In this document: piece by piece, positions 1 to 11,707 of the stretch
Numbering within the stretch: the stretch's first letter is position 1
Layout: each line of letters begins with the position of its first letter
From: Streptomyces tropicalis
Lineage (GTDB): Bacteria; Actinomycetota; Actinomycetes; Streptomycetales; Streptomycetaceae
DNA: 64,000 nucleotides
Direction: 5' to 3'
Assembly (NCBI RefSeq): GCF_029269835.1
Contig: NZ_JARJBB010000002.1
Location: 62,001-126,000 of the forward strand
Program-made: the position numbers and the translations under genes
The notes under the pieces: model-generated
What the model was told of the DNA's origin: nothing
Seen by the model: the letters and a program-made list of their open reading frames with translations, nothing else
Database searches by the model: none

Positions 1-18
1 CCCGGAGATGCGCCCAGG

Positions 19-396
19 TCAGCGCACCGTCGTCACGGCGCGCAGGCGTACGTCCGCGCGGCGCTCGGCGGAGGCGTCGGCCGCCGCCTTCGCGCGCTCC
101 AGGGCACGCTCCGCGCGCTGGACGTCGATCTCGTCGGACAGCTCGGCGATCTCGGCGAGCAGCGACAGCTTGTCGTCGGCGAACGAGATGAAACCGCCGT
201 GCACCGCGGCGATCACCGTCCCGCCGTCACTCGTACGGATGGTCACCGGGCCCGACTCCAGCACACCGAGCAGCGGCTGGTGACCGGGCATGACGCCGAT
301 GTCGCCGGACGTGGTGCGCGCGACGACCAGGGTGGCCTCGCCGGACCAGACCTGGCGGTCGGCGGCGACCAGCTCGACGTGCAGCTCAGCAGCCAA
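19..396 (-). CDS. atpC: F1Fo ATP synthase epsilon subunit
   Basis: Epsilon subunit of the F1 central stalk, which couples rotation to catalysis and can inhibit ATP hydrolysis. The 125-residue product has the N-terminal beta-sandwich (GDIGVMPGHQPLLG around residues 31-44) and a C-terminal helical hairpin rich in Ala, Glu and Arg. The start is TTG at 396, chosen because GAGGAG lies a few bases upstream and the N-terminus AELHVELVAADR matches actinobacterial epsilon subunits. It is the last gene of the atp operon, 129 bp after atpD. The spacer holds a G+C-rich inverted repeat (GGGGCGGGCGCG type) that may be a processing or attenuation hairpin. Family assignment is certain. Confidence 0.97.
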   Translation of the reverse strand: MAAELHVELVAADRQVWSGEATLVVARTTSGDIGVMPGHQPLLGVLESGPVTIRTSDGGTVIAAVHGGFISFADDKLSLLAEIAELSDEIDVQRAERALERAKAAADASAERRADVRLRAVTTVR

Positions 397-525
397 GGTT
401 GGCTCCTCGGGTCACCACCCGGCGGTTGTGCCGGGTGTTGGGGTCAATTCTAAGGGGCGTGCGGAAGGGGGCGGGACGCGCCCGCCCCCTTCCGTGTGAG
501 CACGGGGCCCACATGAGCGCGGGGG

Positions 526-1962
<1,437 letters not shown>

Positions 1963-2880
1963 TTATCGGTCACTCCCCGCGGTCGCGTCGGCCAGGGCGC
2001 TGGCGCCACCGACGATCTCGCTGATTTCCTGGGTGATTTCGGCCTGGCGGGCCGCGTTGGCAAGACGGGAGAGCGTGTTGATCAGCTCGCCCGCGTTGTC
2101 GGTGGCCGACTTCATCGCGCGCCGCGTGGCGGCGTGCTTCGAAGCGGCCGACTGGAGCAGCGCGTTGTAGATCCGGCTCTCCACGTACCGCGGCAGCAGG
2201 GCGTCGAGGACGTCCTCCGCCGAGGGCTCGAAGTCGTAGAGCGGCATGATCTCGCCCTTCGGCGCAGCCTCCGCGGCGACCTCGTCGAGGCGCAGCGGAA
2301 GCAGCCGGGAGTCGATCGCCGTCTGCGTCATCATCGAAACGAACTCGGTGTAGACGATGTGGAGTTCGTCCACTCCGCCGTCCGCGGTCTCCCTCTCGAT
2401 GACCTCGATCAGGGGTGCCGCGACCGTCTTCGCGTCCGCGTACGTGGGCTCGTCGGTGAAGCCGGTCCACGACTCCGAGATCGTGCGCTCACGGAAGTTG
2501 TAGTGGGCGACACCGCGCCGGCCGACGATGTACGTGTCGACCTGCTTGCCCTCGCGCTCGAGGCGCTCGGTCAGCTGCTCCGCCGCCTTGATGGCGTTGG
2601 AGTTGAAGGCGCCGGCCAGACCGCGGTCGCTCGTGAGGAGCAGGACAGCGGCACGGGCCGGGTGGTCCGCCTCCGTGGTCAGCGGGTGCTTGGTGTTCGA
2701 ACCGGTACCGACCGCCGTGACCGCGCGGGTCAGTTCCTGCGCGTACGGCGTGGAGGCCGCCACCTTGCGCTGCGCCTTGACGACACGCGAGGCGGCGATC
2801 ATCTCCATCGCCTTGGTGATCTTCTTGGTCGCGGTGACGGATCGGATGCGACGCTTGTAGACCCGGAGCTGGGCTCCCAT
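1963..2880 (-). CDS. atpG: F1Fo ATP synthase gamma subunit
   Basis: Rotor shaft of F1. The 305-residue product starts [15 protein letters not shown], the conserved N-terminal helix, and ends in the matching C-terminal helix ([20 protein letters not shown]) that forms the coiled coil inside the alpha3beta3 ring. The internal stretch of extra residues around 195-225 is normal for actinobacterial gamma subunits. The gene sits 21 bp downstream of atpA and abuts atpD exactly. Confidence is high from both sequence and operon position. Confidence 0.98.
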   Translation of the reverse strand: MGAQLRVYKRRIRSVTATKKITKAMEMIAASRVVKAQRKVAASTPYAQELTRAVTAVGTGSNTKHPLTTEADHPARAAVLLLTSDRGLAGAFNSNAIKAAEQLTERLEREGKQVDTYIVGRRGVAHYNFRERTISESWTGFTDEPTYADAKTVAAPLIEVIERETADGGVDELHIVYTEFVSMMTQTAIDSRLLPLRLDEVAAEAAPKGEIMPLYDFEPSAEDVLDALLPRYVESRIYNALLQSAASKHAATRRAMKSATDNAGELINTLSRLANAARQAEITQEISEIVGGASALADATAGSDR

Positions 2881-2901
2881 GAGTCAGGTCCCTTCCTTAC
2901 G

Positions 2902-4494
2902 TCACTTGGCGGCGGCGGCCGGGGCGTCCTCGCCGAGCAGCTTGCCGTCGCCCGTCTCGAACTGCTTCTTGAACTCCGCGATCGCGTCGGCGGCGGCCTG
3001 CAGGGTGTCGTCGGACATCTTGCCGCCCTCCTTGATGGAGGTCATGAGGCCCTGCTCCTTGCGGTGCAGGTACTCCAGCAGCTCCTTCTCGAAGCGGCGG
3101 ATGTCGGCGACCGGCACCTCGTCCATCTTGCCGGTGGTGCCGGCCCAGACGGAGACGACCTGGTCCTCGGTGGCCATCGGCTGGTACTGGTCCTGCTTCA
3201 GCAGCTCGACCATGCGCTGACCGCGCTCCAGCTGGGACTTCGAGGCCGCGTCCAGGTCGGAACCGAAGGCGGCGAATGCCTCCAGCTCACGGAACTGGGC
3301 GAGGTCCACGCGCAGACGGCCGGAGACCTGCTTCATCGCCTTGTGCTGGGCGGAACCACCGACACGGGAGACGGAGATACCGACGTTCAGCGCGGGACGC
3401 TGACCGGCGTTGAACAGGTCCGACTCCAGGAAGCACTGGCCGTCGGTGATGGAGATGACGTTGGTCGGGATGAACGCCGAGACGTCGTTGGCCTTCGTCT
3501 CGACGATCGGCAGACCCGTCATCGAGCCCTTGCCCATCTCGTCGGAGAGCTTCGCGCAGCGCTCCAGGAGGCGGGAGTGCAGGTAGAAGACGTCACCCGG
3601 GTAGGCCTCACGGCCCGGCGGGCGGCGCAGCAGCAGCGACACGGCACGGTAGGCGTCGGCCTGCTTCGACAGGTCGTCGAAGATGATGAGGACGTGCTTG
3701 CCCTCGTACATCCACTGCTGGCCGATGGCCGAACCGGTGTACGGCGCCAGGTACTTGAAGCCGGCCGGGTCGGACGCCGGGGCGGCGACGATGGTCGTGT
3801 ACTCCAGCGCCCCGTTCTCCTCCAGCGCGCGGCGGACCGACGCGATGGTGGAGCCCTTCTGGCCGATGGCGACGTAGATGCAGCGGACCTGCTTGTTCGG
3901 GTCGCCGGTGCGCCAGTTGTCGCGCTGGTTGATGATCGTGTCGACGGCCAGGGCGGTCTTGCCGGTCTGGCGGTCACCGATGATCAGCTGGCGCTGACCA
4001 CGGCCGATCGGGGTCATCGCGTCGACGGCCTTGTAGCCCGTCTCCATCGGCTCGTGCACCGACTTGCGCTGCATGACCGTGGGGGCCTGCAGCTCGAGGG
4101 CGCGGCGGCCGGACGTCTCGATCTCGCCGAGGCCGTCGATCGGGTTGCCGAGCGGGTCGACCACACGGCCGAGGTAGCCCTCGCCGACGGCGACCGACAG
4201 CACCTCGCCGGTGCGGGTGACCGGCTGGCCCTCCTCGACGCCGCTGAACTCACCGAGGACGATGGCACCGATCTCGCGCTCCTCGAGGTTGAGGGCGAGG
4301 CCGAGGGTGCCGTCCTCGAACTTCAGCAGTTCGTTGGCCATGGCCGAGGGCAGGCCCTCGACCTTCGCGATGCCGTCGCCGGCAAGGGTGACCGTACCGA
4401 CCTCCTCGCGCGAGGCCGCGTCCGGCTTGTACGACTGGACGAAGTTCTCCAGCGCGTCCCGGATCTCCTCCGGCCGGATCGTGAGCTCCGCCAT
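2902..4494 (-). CDS. atpA: F1Fo ATP synthase alpha subunit
   Basis: Non-catalytic nucleotide-binding alpha subunit of F1. The product is 530 residues from the ATG at 4494 ([18 protein letters not shown]), preferred over an upstream in-frame ATG at 4596 because it gives the conserved family N-terminus. The Walker A loop GDRQTGKT is at residues 173-180. The C-terminal helical domain ends in an Ala-rich tail. The 140-bp gap to atpH upstream is the longest gap between F1 genes and may carry regulatory RNA structure. Everything else is as expected. Confidence 0.99.
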   Translation of the reverse strand: MAELTIRPEEIRDALENFVQSYKPDAASREEVGTVTLAGDGIAKVEGLPSAMANELLKFEDGTLGLALNLEEREIGAIVLGEFSGVEEGQPVTRTGEVLSVAVGEGYLGRVVDPLGNPIDGLGEIETSGRRALELQAPTVMQRKSVHEPMETGYKAVDAMTPIGRGQRQLIIGDRQTGKTALAVDTIINQRDNWRTGDPNKQVRCIYVAIGQKGSTIASVRRALEENGALEYTTIVAAPASDPAGFKYLAPYTGSAIGQQWMYEGKHVLIIFDDLSKQADAYRAVSLLLRRPPGREAYPGDVFYLHSRLLERCAKLSDEMGKGSMTGLPIVETKANDVSAFIPTNVISITDGQCFLESDLFNAGQRPALNVGISVSRVGGSAQHKAMKQVSGRLRVDLAQFRELEAFAAFGSDLDAASKSQLERGQRMVELLKQDQYQPMATEDQVVSVWAGTTGKMDEVPVADIRRFEKELLEYLHRKEQGLMTSIKEGGKMSDDTLQAAADAIAEFKKQFETGDGKLLGEDAPAAAAK

Positions 4495-4634
4495 CTGGGT
4501 TCCCTGCTCTCCTTGTTGGGCCCGAAGTTTCACTTGGGGGGTGTGCCACGAATCGGGACTCCCCCCGATACGAGGTGAATCCTCTGCACGGCCCAACCAG
4601 GGCCGTCGTGTACGTCGTGCGTGTTGAGTTGCTG

Positions 4635-5450
4635 CTAGCTCGCCATGCGGCGGGCGGCCTCGTCGAGCCGGTCCGCGAGCGAGCCGTTGATGACCTCGTC
4701 GCCGACCTGCACCCGGATCCCGCCGAGGACCTCGGGGTCCACGTCGAGGTTGAGGTGCATCGTGCGGCCGTAGAGCGTGGCGAGAGCCGCGCCGAGGCGC
4801 CGCTTCTGCGTCTCGCTCAGCGGGACCGCCGAGGTGACGACGGCGACCATGCGGTCCCGGCGCTCGGCGGCCAGCTTGGACAGGGACTCGAGTCCCGCTT
4901 CCAGGCTACGTCCCCGCGGCACGGTGACAAGGCGCGTCACCAGACGCTCGGTGGCGGGCCGGGCCCGGCCGCCGAGCAGGCGGTGCAGCAGCTCGGTCTT
5001 GGCCGCGGTGCCCGCGGCCCGGTCCGTCAGCGCCGCGCGCAGCCCGGTGCTCGAGGAGACGATCCGGCCGAAGCGGAACAGCTCGTCCTCGACGTCGTCC
5101 AGGTCGCCGGACCGCTGGGCGGCGGTCAGGTCGGCGGTGTCCGCCAGCTCCTCCAGCGCGTCCACCAGGTCGCGGGGCTGCGACCAGCGGGAGCGCACCA
5201 GACCGGCCACGAGATCGGCGGTGGTGCCGCCGACCTGGCCGCCGAGCAGGCGCTGGACCAGCTCGGCCTTGGCCTCGGCGGGCTGCGCCGGGTCGGTGAG
5301 GACCCGGCGCAGGCCGGCCTCGCGGTCGAGCAGCGCGGTGACGGCCGCCAGCTCGTCGGCGAGCCGCGCCGCGTCGGCGGACGCGGAGTCCGTCAGCGCG
5401 TCGAGACGCTCGCGTCCGGCTGCCAGGGCCTCGCGGCTCGCTCCGTTCAT
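4635..5450 (-). CDS. atpH: F1Fo ATP synthase delta subunit
   Basis: Delta subunit, the stator connector between F1 alpha subunits and the b stalk. At 271 residues it is longer than the roughly 180-residue delta of proteobacteria, which is typical of actinobacteria, where the N-terminal part is extended. The C-terminal half has the signature [23 protein letters not shown]. The ATG at 5450 overlaps the atpF stop by four bases (ATGA), indicating translational coupling. Confidence 0.96.
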   Translation of the reverse strand: MNGASREALAAGRERLDALTDSASADAARLADELAAVTALLDREAGLRRVLTDPAQPAEAKAELVQRLLGGQVGGTTADLVAGLVRSRWSQPRDLVDALEELADTADLTAAQRSGDLDDVEDELFRFGRIVSSSTGLRAALTDRAAGTAAKTELLHRLLGGRARPATERLVTRLVTVPRGRSLEAGLESLSKLAAERRDRMVAVVTSAVPLSETQKRRLGAALATLYGRTMHLNLDVDPEVLGGIRVQVGDEVINGSLADRLDEAARRMAS

Positions 5451-5989
5451 CGCGCGGCCTCGGCCTTCTCCTCGAGCTCGTCGAGGAAGCGGTCGATCAC
5501 TCGGCTCTGCCGGGCGTGGTCCTCGAGGGACTCGCCGACGAGCTTGCCGGCCAGGTCGGTGGCGAGCTTGCCGACGTCCTGGCGGAGCGCCGACGCGGCG
5601 GCCTTGCGGTCGGCCTCGATCTGGGTGTGGCCCGCGGCGACGATCTCCTCGCGCTGGCGCTGGCCCTCGGCCCGCATCTCGGCGATGAGGGCGGCACCCT
5701 GCTCCTGCGCCTCCTGGCGGAGACGCGCGGCCTCGTGCCGGGCCTCGGCGAGCTGGGCCTTGTACTGCTCGAGGACGCTCTGGGCCTCGGTCTGCGCGGC
5801 CTCGGCCTTCTCGATCCCGCCCTCGATGGCCTCGCGGCGCTCCTCCAGAACCTTGTTGATGTTCGGGAGGAGCTTCTTCGCGAGGAAACCGAAGACGATG
5901 ACGAAGGCGAGCAGGCCGATGACGAGCTCGGGGATCGGCGGGATGAGCGGGTTCTCCTGCTCAGCCGCCAGAATGAGCATCTGGCTCAT
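5447..5989 (-). CDS. atpF: F1Fo ATP synthase b subunit
   Basis: Peripheral stalk b subunit. The 180-residue product has one N-terminal membrane helix (PELVIGLLAFVIVFGFLAKK, about residues 20-39) followed by a long charged coiled coil (residues 45-178) rich in Glu, Ala, Arg and Gln, the dimerising stalk. It overlaps atpH by four bases at its 3' end and follows atpE by 40 bp. The length is within the usual range for bacterial b subunits. Confidence 0.97.
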   Translation of the reverse strand: MSQMLILAAEQENPLIPPIPELVIGLLAFVIVFGFLAKKLLPNINKVLEERREAIEGGIEKAEAAQTEAQSVLEQYKAQLAEARHEAARLRQEAQEQGAALIAEMRAEGQRQREEIVAAGHTQIEADRKAAASALRQDVGKLATDLAGKLVGESLEDHARQSRVIDRFLDELEEKAEAAR

Positions 5990-6029
5990 GTCAGTGCCTT
6001 TCGTCTAGGGGCGTTCGCTGATCGGCGAA

Positions 6030-6314
<285 letters not shown>

Positions 6315-6338
6315 TCAGGGAGGTGGGCGGGGCGGCGC

Positions 6339-7160
6339 TCAGTGGTGCTCGGCGAGGGCGCCCTGGATGTAGGTGCACGTCAGCAGGACGAAGACGTACG
6401 CCTGCAGTGCCTGGATGAAGAGCTCGAAGGCCGTCATCACGATCGTCATGATGAAGCTGACGCCGGCGTAGGCGATGCCGATGCCGTTCAGCAGGTACCA
6501 GCTGGCGATCGTGAAGAGCAGCAGCAGCGTGTGACCCGCGAACATGTTCGCGAACAGTCGCACGGCGTGGGTGAACGGCCGGACCAGCAGGTTCGAGAAG
6601 AACTCGATGGTCATGGCGAGCGGCAGGACCGCACCCAGCGACTTGTCGTAGCCCGTGACGTTCTTGAAGAAGCCGACGAAGCCGTGGCGCTTGAAGGTGA
6701 GCGAGATCCACAGGACGTAGACGATCACGGCCAGGACCAGCGGGTACGAGATGATCGCCGTCACCGGGAACTGGGCGACCGGGATGATCGACCAGAGGTT
6801 CATCATCCAGACGAAGAAGAAGAGCGAGACGACGAGCGGGACGTACTTCTCGCCTTCCCTCTTCCCGATGGTCTCGTAGACGACGCCGCGGCGGATGAAG
6901 TCGTAGCCGGTCTCGGCGACCATCTGCAGCTTGCCCGGGACGACCTTCGGCTTGCGGAAGGCGGCCCAGAAGAAGCCGACGATGATGATCGAGCCGAGCA
7001 GCGCCAGCAGCATCGTCTTGTTGAAGTACAAGTTGCTGTCCCCGTCGCCCCACAGGGGCTTGAACAGGAACGAGTGCAGGCCGGGAGCGGGGAAGCCACA
7101 GCCGGAGAAGATGTGGCAGTCGGTCTCGAAGGCGAGCACCTGCGTCGGGTCAGCACTCAC
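6339..7160 (-). CDS. atpB: F1Fo ATP synthase a subunit
   Basis: Membrane a subunit that forms the proton half-channels against the c ring. The product is 273 residues from the GTG at 7160, chosen over a further upstream in-frame start at 7196 because AAGGAG lies about six bases upstream and the protein then begins SADPTQVLAFETD. Multiple hydrophobic helices are present, and the essential Arg is in FSNLLVRPFTHAVRLFANMF, about two-thirds along. The 225-bp gap to atpI has no gene and may contain a secondary promoter. Confidence 0.97.
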   Translation of the reverse strand: MSADPTQVLAFETDCHIFSGCGFPAPGLHSFLFKPLWGDGDSNLYFNKTMLLALLGSIIIVGFFWAAFRKPKVVPGKLQMVAETGYDFIRRGVVYETIGKREGEKYVPLVVSLFFFVWMMNLWSIIPVAQFPVTAIISYPLVLAVIVYVLWISLTFKRHGFVGFFKNVTGYDKSLGAVLPLAMTIEFFSNLLVRPFTHAVRLFANMFAGHTLLLLFTIASWYLLNGIGIAYAGVSFIMTIVMTAFELFIQALQAYVFVLLTCTYIQGALAEHH

Positions 7161-7385
7161 CGCGGGCTCCTTCAGCGTGGCGCATAGGTACGGCAACCTC
7201 GTTGTGTCGGCGCGGTCTGAGGCCGCGGTTCGGCACGGGACTGGTGTTACGGATGTGGGGGCGGCGTGGGGGCATCTCGCCTCGCGATCGAGCAGGCGTC
7301 AGCTCGGATGCCCGCGCCCGCGATGCCGCAGTTGGCACCGGACGATAGCAGGAAGTCTTACGCGTCTTTATCCCGGCCCTACCCC

Positions 7386-7832
7386 TCACGACGAGTGCCC
7401 TGCCCCCGCGGACCGGTCGGCGGTCGCGGAGGAGCTCGCATCGGGCTCGACGTAGAGGATCTTGGCCTTCATGTGGGCCCGCGCCTGCGCGACGATCCAC
7501 GCGAGCGTGCCGGCGACCAGGGTGATCGCGAAGGCCCTGGGGTTGAACAGCGTCGTGTGCTTGAACACGGCCAGGAAGATGAACAGCAGCAGGATCTGGG
7601 CGGCGTAGAGCATGAGGCCCATCGCCTGGAACAGGTGCGGAAGCGACCTGGCCGTCCGCTGCAGGACATAGAGCCCGATCCCCATGAAGAGGAGCACGAC
7701 CACCGTCGCGACGACCGCGCCGAGCGCCCCCTTGCCACCGGCGACCACACCGCCGACCACGGCGGCGATCACACCGACGGCGGCCGTGGGCACGGCGGCC
7801 TGGGCAAGCATCCGGACGTCGTTGGACGGCAT
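7386..7832 (-). CDS. atpI: ATP synthase protein I-like membrane protein
   Basis: Small membrane protein at the head of the atp operon; AtpI homologues assist assembly of the c ring or cation transport. The 148-residue product has four predicted membrane segments (around residues 10-32, 38-56, 68-91 and 98-115) and a Ser/Ala-rich cytoplasmic tail. Sequence conservation in this family is low, so the call rests mainly on topology and position immediately before atpB. Confidence 0.8.
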   Translation of the reverse strand: MPSNDVRMLAQAAVPTAAVGVIAAVVGGVVAGGKGALGAVVATVVVLLFMGIGLYVLQRTARSLPHLFQAMGLMLYAAQILLLFIFLAVFKHTTLFNPRAFAITLVAGTLAWIVAQARAHMKAKILYVEPDASSSATADRSAGAGHSS

Positions 7833-8134
7833 GGCGGCAACTCCGCTTTCACAAAAGGGGGCAGGGTGTCGTCATGGACGAGCGTAGTCCCCGGTTCGAG
7901 AGGGGTCCTCAACACCAAGGGGCCCTCGCACTCGGGTCCTTCGGTTCCATCCGGGGTTCTCGTGAACCGTATCACAAACTATTTGATGAGGTCTTTACCT
8001 GGTAGGTGTGCCAACTGTCACACATGAGAGTGGCGGCGCGCGCATGTGCAAAATCCGGGCCAACATGTCTGATATTGGGGGTCTTTGCACCCCCACGAGA
8101 TGGCAACGCTTTAGTCAGATTCTTACCTTGGGCG
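7833..8134. promoter_or_regulatory. Intergenic region upstream of the atp operon
   Basis: No gene is visible in these 302 bases. Its position, upstream of atpI and downstream of the glycosyltransferase gene on the same strand, makes it the expected location of the main atp promoter and of a terminator for the upstream gene. The stretch 7965-8035 is relatively AT-rich for this genome, as promoters usually are. I could not settle on a convincing -35/-10 pair. Confidence 0.45.
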
Positions 8135-9496
8135 TCAGCGCGACGATCCGGCCTTGCGCCCTTCCAGGAGCCCCGCGCGGGGGCCCACGGCGGTCGCTCC
8201 GTTGACTCCCGCCACTCCCACCGCAACCGCCCCGGACGGCTCACGCGCCTCGTCCGCCCCGGGGAGCAGGCCGTCCCCGGCACCCGGCGCACCGGACGCC
8301 TCCGCCGCGGCATCGGATACCGCGGCCCGCCGGCGGCGGTAGCGCGGCGGCACGAACTGCTCGGCCCAGCGGGGGGCGCGCGGGGTGAACCGCGGCAGCA
8401 GGAGCAGCACCAGCCCGATGGCGCTGAGGAACACCACGCCCAGCGTGATCCACATGGACGCGGAGCTCACCGAGAAGGCGAGCGCACCGAAGCCGATCAG
8501 CGCCGCCCAGAAGTACATGATCAGCACCGCCCGGCTGTGCGAGTGCCCGATCTCCAGCAGCCGGTGGTGCAGGTGCCCTCGGTCCGCGGCGAACGGGGAC
8601 TGCCCGCGCCAGGTCCGCCGGACGATCGCCAGGACCAGGTCCGCGGCCGGTACGGCGATGATCGTCAGCGGCATCAGCAGCGGGATGTAGACCGGCACCA
8701 TCTGGTGCACCGTGTTCCGCTCGGACCCGGAGAACAGGGACATCACGTCCGGGTCGACCTGCCCCGTGACGGAGATCGCGCCCGCCGCCAGCACCAGGCC
8801 GATGAGCATGGAGCCGGAGTCGCCCATGAAGATCCGCGCCGGATGCATGTTGTGCGGCAGGAATCCCAGGCACATGCCCATCAGGATCGCCGAGAACAGG
8901 GTGGCCGGGGCGGCGGCCTCGATGCCGTACGAGTACCAGATCCGGTAGGCGTACAGGAAGAACGCCGCGGCCGCGATGCACACCATGCCGGAGGCGAGGC
9001 CGTCGAGGCCGTCGACGAAGTTCACCGCGTTGATCGTGATGACGACCAGGGCGACCGTCAGCAGGGTGCCCTGCCCCCGGGTCAGTGCCACGTTGCCGAT
9101 GCCCGGGATCGGCAGCCACAGGATCGTCAGGCCCTGCATCACCATGATGCCGGCGGCGATCATCTGACCGCCCAGCTTGATGAGGGCGTCGATCTCGAAC
9201 TTGTCGTCCAGCACGCCGATCAGCCAGATCAGCGCGGCCCCGGACAGCAGCGCCCGCGGCTCGTTGGACTTGGCGAAGACCTCGTTGAGGTTGGTGAGGT
9301 GGTCGGCGACGAGCAGGCCCGCGCACAGGCCGAAGAACATCGCGATCCCGCCGAGCCGCGGAGTGGGCTCCCGGTGCACGTCACGTGCCCGGATCTCCGG
9401 CATCGCCCCCGCCACGATCGCGAACTTCCGCACCGGCCCTGTCAGCAGATACGTCACCGCGGCCGTGATGCAGAGCGTCAGCAGGTATTCACGCAC
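8135..9496 (-). CDS. MraY/WecA-family polyprenyl-phosphate sugar-1-phosphate transferase
   Basis: Membrane glycosyltransferase that transfers an N-acetylhexosamine-1-phosphate from a UDP-sugar to a polyprenyl phosphate, the first step of a lipid-linked cell-wall glycan (teichoic-acid linkage unit or arabinogalactan-like polymer). It is not the peptidoglycan enzyme MraY, which sits in the dcw cluster. The product is 453 residues from GTG 9496 (GGGGAAG just upstream) with about 11 membrane helices. Conserved family motifs include REPTPRLGG (about residues 41-49), NFVDGLDGLASG with the catalytic Asp, and FMGDSGSM. The C-terminal 60 residues are Ala/Gly-rich and unconserved. The genomic link with atp is usual in Streptomyces. 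Confidence 0.92.
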   Translation of the reverse strand: MREYLLTLCITAAVTYLLTGPVRKFAIVAGAMPEIRARDVHREPTPRLGGIAMFFGLCAGLLVADHLTNLNEVFAKSNEPRALLSGAALIWLIGVLDDKFEIDALIKLGGQMIAAGIMVMQGLTILWLPIPGIGNVALTRGQGTLLTVALVVITINAVNFVDGLDGLASGMVCIAAAAFFLYAYRIWYSYGIEAAAPATLFSAILMGMCLGFLPHNMHPARIFMGDSGSMLIGLVLAAGAISVTGQVDPDVMSLFSGSERNTVHQMVPVYIPLLMPLTIIAVPAADLVLAIVRRTWRGQSPFAADRGHLHHRLLEIGHSHSRAVLIMYFWAALIGFGALAFSVSSASMWITLGVVFLSAIGLVLLLLPRFTPRAPRWAEQFVPPRYRRRRAAVSDAAAEASGAPGAGDGLLPGADEAREPSGAVAVGVAGVNGATAVGPRAGLLEGRKAGSSR

Positions 9497-9625
9497 AGGC
9501 TTCCCCACAGGTCTCGCTGGCCATCTCAGCCCCACACCCTAGCGACGCAGGCATATGGATGGGGACTTCCGGGTAGCGGTCATGGTTCCACGCGTTGCTG
9601 TGCACGCCGCTGCGTCTACCCCGGC

Positions 9626-10864
9626 TCAGCCCGGATACGGCGGAAACCGGCCCGTGAGCTCGCGCACAGCCGCACGTGCCCCGGCCGCGTCGACGGCCCC
9701 GCGCAGCACCTTCGCCAGCAGCACCGCGATCAGCTCCATCTCCTCGCCGCCCATGCCCTGGGTGGTCACCGCCGCCGTGCCCAGCCGCAGACCCCGGGCG
9801 TCGGCGTGGGGAAGCGCACAGCAGTCGAGGACCATACCGGCCGCGGCGAGCCGGCCGCGCGCGGTGCGGCCGTCGCAGCCCAGCGGCGCCGGGTCGGCGG
9901 TGATCAGATGGGTGTCGGTGCCGCCCGTGGTGACCACCAGCCCCTCCGCGGCGAGCCGGTCGGCGAGGACCCGCGCGTTCGCGACGACCTGGTGGGCGTA
10001 GGCGGCGTAGGCCGGCGTCGCGGCCTCGCCGAAGGCGACGGCCTTCGCCGCGATGGTGTGCATCTGCGCCCCGCCCTGGGTGAAGGGGAACACCGCGCGG
10101 TCGACCCGCTCGGCCAGCTCGGCACCGCACAGGATCATCCCGCCGCGCGGCCCGCGCAGCACCTTGTGCGTCGTGGCGCACACCACGTCCGCGTACGGCA
10201 CCGGGCTCGGCGCCGCTCCCCCGGCGACCAGCCCGATGGGGTGGGCGGCGTCCGCGATCAGGTAGGCGCCGACCTCGTCGGCGACCTCGCGGAAGAAGGC
10301 GTGGTCGATGTGGCGCGGATAGGAGATGGAGCCGCACACGATGGCCTTGGGCCGGTGCGAGCGGGCCAGGGTGCGCACCTGGTCGTGGTCCATCAGCCCG
10401 GTCTCCGCGTCCACCCCGTAGCCGACGAAGTCGAACCAGCGGCCGGAGAAGTTCGCGGGCGAGCCGTGCGTCAGGTGCCCGCCGTACGGCAGGCCGAGGG
10501 CGAGCACGGTGTCCCCCGGACGCAGCAGCGCCGCATAGGCGGCGAGCACCGCCGAAGAGCCCGAGTGCGGCTGCACGTTGGCGTGCTCGACCCCGAAGAG
10601 CCGTCGGGCCCGCTCCACGGCGAGGCGTTCGGCGACGTCGACGATCTCGCAGCCGCCGTGGTGGCGGGCGCCCGGGTAGCCCTCGGCGTACTTGTTGGCC
10701 AGCGGCGAGCCGAGCGCGGCCAGCACCGCCGGGGAGGTGAAGTTCTCCGCCGCCACGAGCTGCAGCTCCGTCGCCTGCCGCGCGGCCTCCCCGAGCAGCA
10801 CGTCGGCCAGTTCGGGGTCCTGCCGCCGCAGGACATCGGCCTCGAGGGCGGGGACGACCGACAT
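9626..10864 (-). CDS. glyA: Serine hydroxymethyltransferase-like PLP enzyme (divergent paralogue)
   Basis: Fold-type I PLP enzyme of the SHMT family, which normally interconverts serine and glycine with tetrahydrofolate. The product is 412 residues from ATG 10864. The PLP lysine is Lys234 in ATTHKVLRGPRGG and the cofactor Asp is in IADAAH (about 203-208). Several usually strict positions differ: the canonical RYYGG motif reads RHHGG (residues 68-71), GSQAN reads GSSAV, and DMAHIAGL reads DAAHPIGL. This suggests a diverged paralogue with altered activity or substrate. Fold is certain, reaction less so. Confidence 0.85.
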   Translation of the reverse strand: MSVVPALEADVLRRQDPELADVLLGEAARQATELQLVAAENFTSPAVLAALGSPLANKYAEGYPGARHHGGCEIVDVAERLAVERARRLFGVEHANVQPHSGSSAVLAAYAALLRPGDTVLALGLPYGGHLTHGSPANFSGRWFDFVGYGVDAETGLMDHDQVRTLARSHRPKAIVCGSISYPRHIDHAFFREVADEVGAYLIADAAHPIGLVAGGAAPSPVPYADVVCATTHKVLRGPRGGMILCGAELAERVDRAVFPFTQGGAQMHTIAAKAVAFGEAATPAYAAYAHQVVANARVLADRLAAEGLVVTTGGTDTHLITADPAPLGCDGRTARGRLAAAGMVLDCCALPHADARGLRLGTAAVTTQGMGGEEMELIAVLLAKVLRGAVDAAGARAAVRELTGRFPPYPG

Positions 10865-10971
10865 GGTGGGCTCCGGGCGGTGGACGGTGACGTACGTCCA
10901 ATGTAGGCCCGGGGTCCTGGGGGCGCTCGGCCGTTGCGCCCTGACGGGTGCCGCGGCCCCGGCCGGGGCGC

Positions 10972-11655
10972 TCAGGCCCGCGCGGGGACCCCGGTGAGCG
11001 CCGTGACCACCGGGTCCAGCGCCTGGTGTATCTCGTCGCCGATGGACCGGAAGAAGGTCAGCGGGGCGCCGTACGGGTCGTACACCTCGTCCGCCTCGGC
11101 GTTCGGGGCGAGCAGCCATCCGCGCAGCGCGGCGGCGGCCCGCACCAGGGCGCGGGCGCGCTCCACGACGCCGTCCTCCAGCGGCGGCAGGGTCGCCGGG
11201 TCTATGGCCCGCACCAGACGGGTGAACTCCTTCAGCGTGAAGGTCCGCAGGCCCGCCGAGTGGCCCATGGAGATGACCTGGGCGCGGTGGTCGCGGGTCG
11301 CGGTGAGCACCAGGTCGGCACGGATGACGTGCTCGTCGAGCAGCTCGCGGCCGGTGAAGCCGGAGGCGTCCGCGCCGAAGTCGGCCAGCACGGTCTCCGC
11401 GTTAGCCTCCATGGGCGCGCCCTCGTGGCCCCAGGTGCCCGCGCTCTCCACGATCAGCCCGCCCACGGGTGCCCGGCCGGCGCGGCCGGACGCGGGGTCG
11501 CCGAGCCGGTCGGCCAGGAAGTGCCGGGTCAGCCGCTCGGTGATGGGCGAGCGGCACACGTTGCCGGTGCTGACGTGGAGGATGCGGAAGGTGTCGCGGG
11601 GCGGCCCCGGCTGGGCCGGGTTCCCCGTGCCGGGCCCGTCGCCTATGCCACGCAT
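10972..11655 (-). CDS. Low-molecular-weight protein tyrosine phosphatase homologue, catalytic Cys replaced
   Basis: 227-residue protein of the LMW-PTP fold. The phosphate-binding loop, normally C-x5-R, reads STGNVCR at residues 29-35, so the nucleophilic first Cys is Ser29; the second Cys (34) and the Arg (35) remain. The loop codon is AGC, clear in the DNA. A C-terminal DPYG (in EVYDPYGAPLTFF) corresponds to the general-acid DP motif. An N-terminal extension of about 20 Pro/Gly-rich residues precedes the domain. It lies between the Sua5-type gene and glyA. It may be a catalytically weak or non-phosphatase binding protein. Confidence 0.85.
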   Translation of the reverse strand: MRGIGDGPGTGNPAQPGPPRDTFRILHVSTGNVCRSPITERLTRHFLADRLGDPASGRAGRAPVGGLIVESAGTWGHEGAPMEANAETVLADFGADASGFTGRELLDEHVIRADLVLTATRDHRAQVISMGHSAGLRTFTLKEFTRLVRAIDPATLPPLEDGVVERARALVRAAAALRGWLLAPNAEADEVYDPYGAPLTFFRSIGDEIHQALDPVVTALTGVPARA

Positions 11656-11707
11656 GGGGGTCCCCCCTGCTCGGGCGCGGCGAGGAGCCCGCGGGCGTCG
11701 GGGGCCG

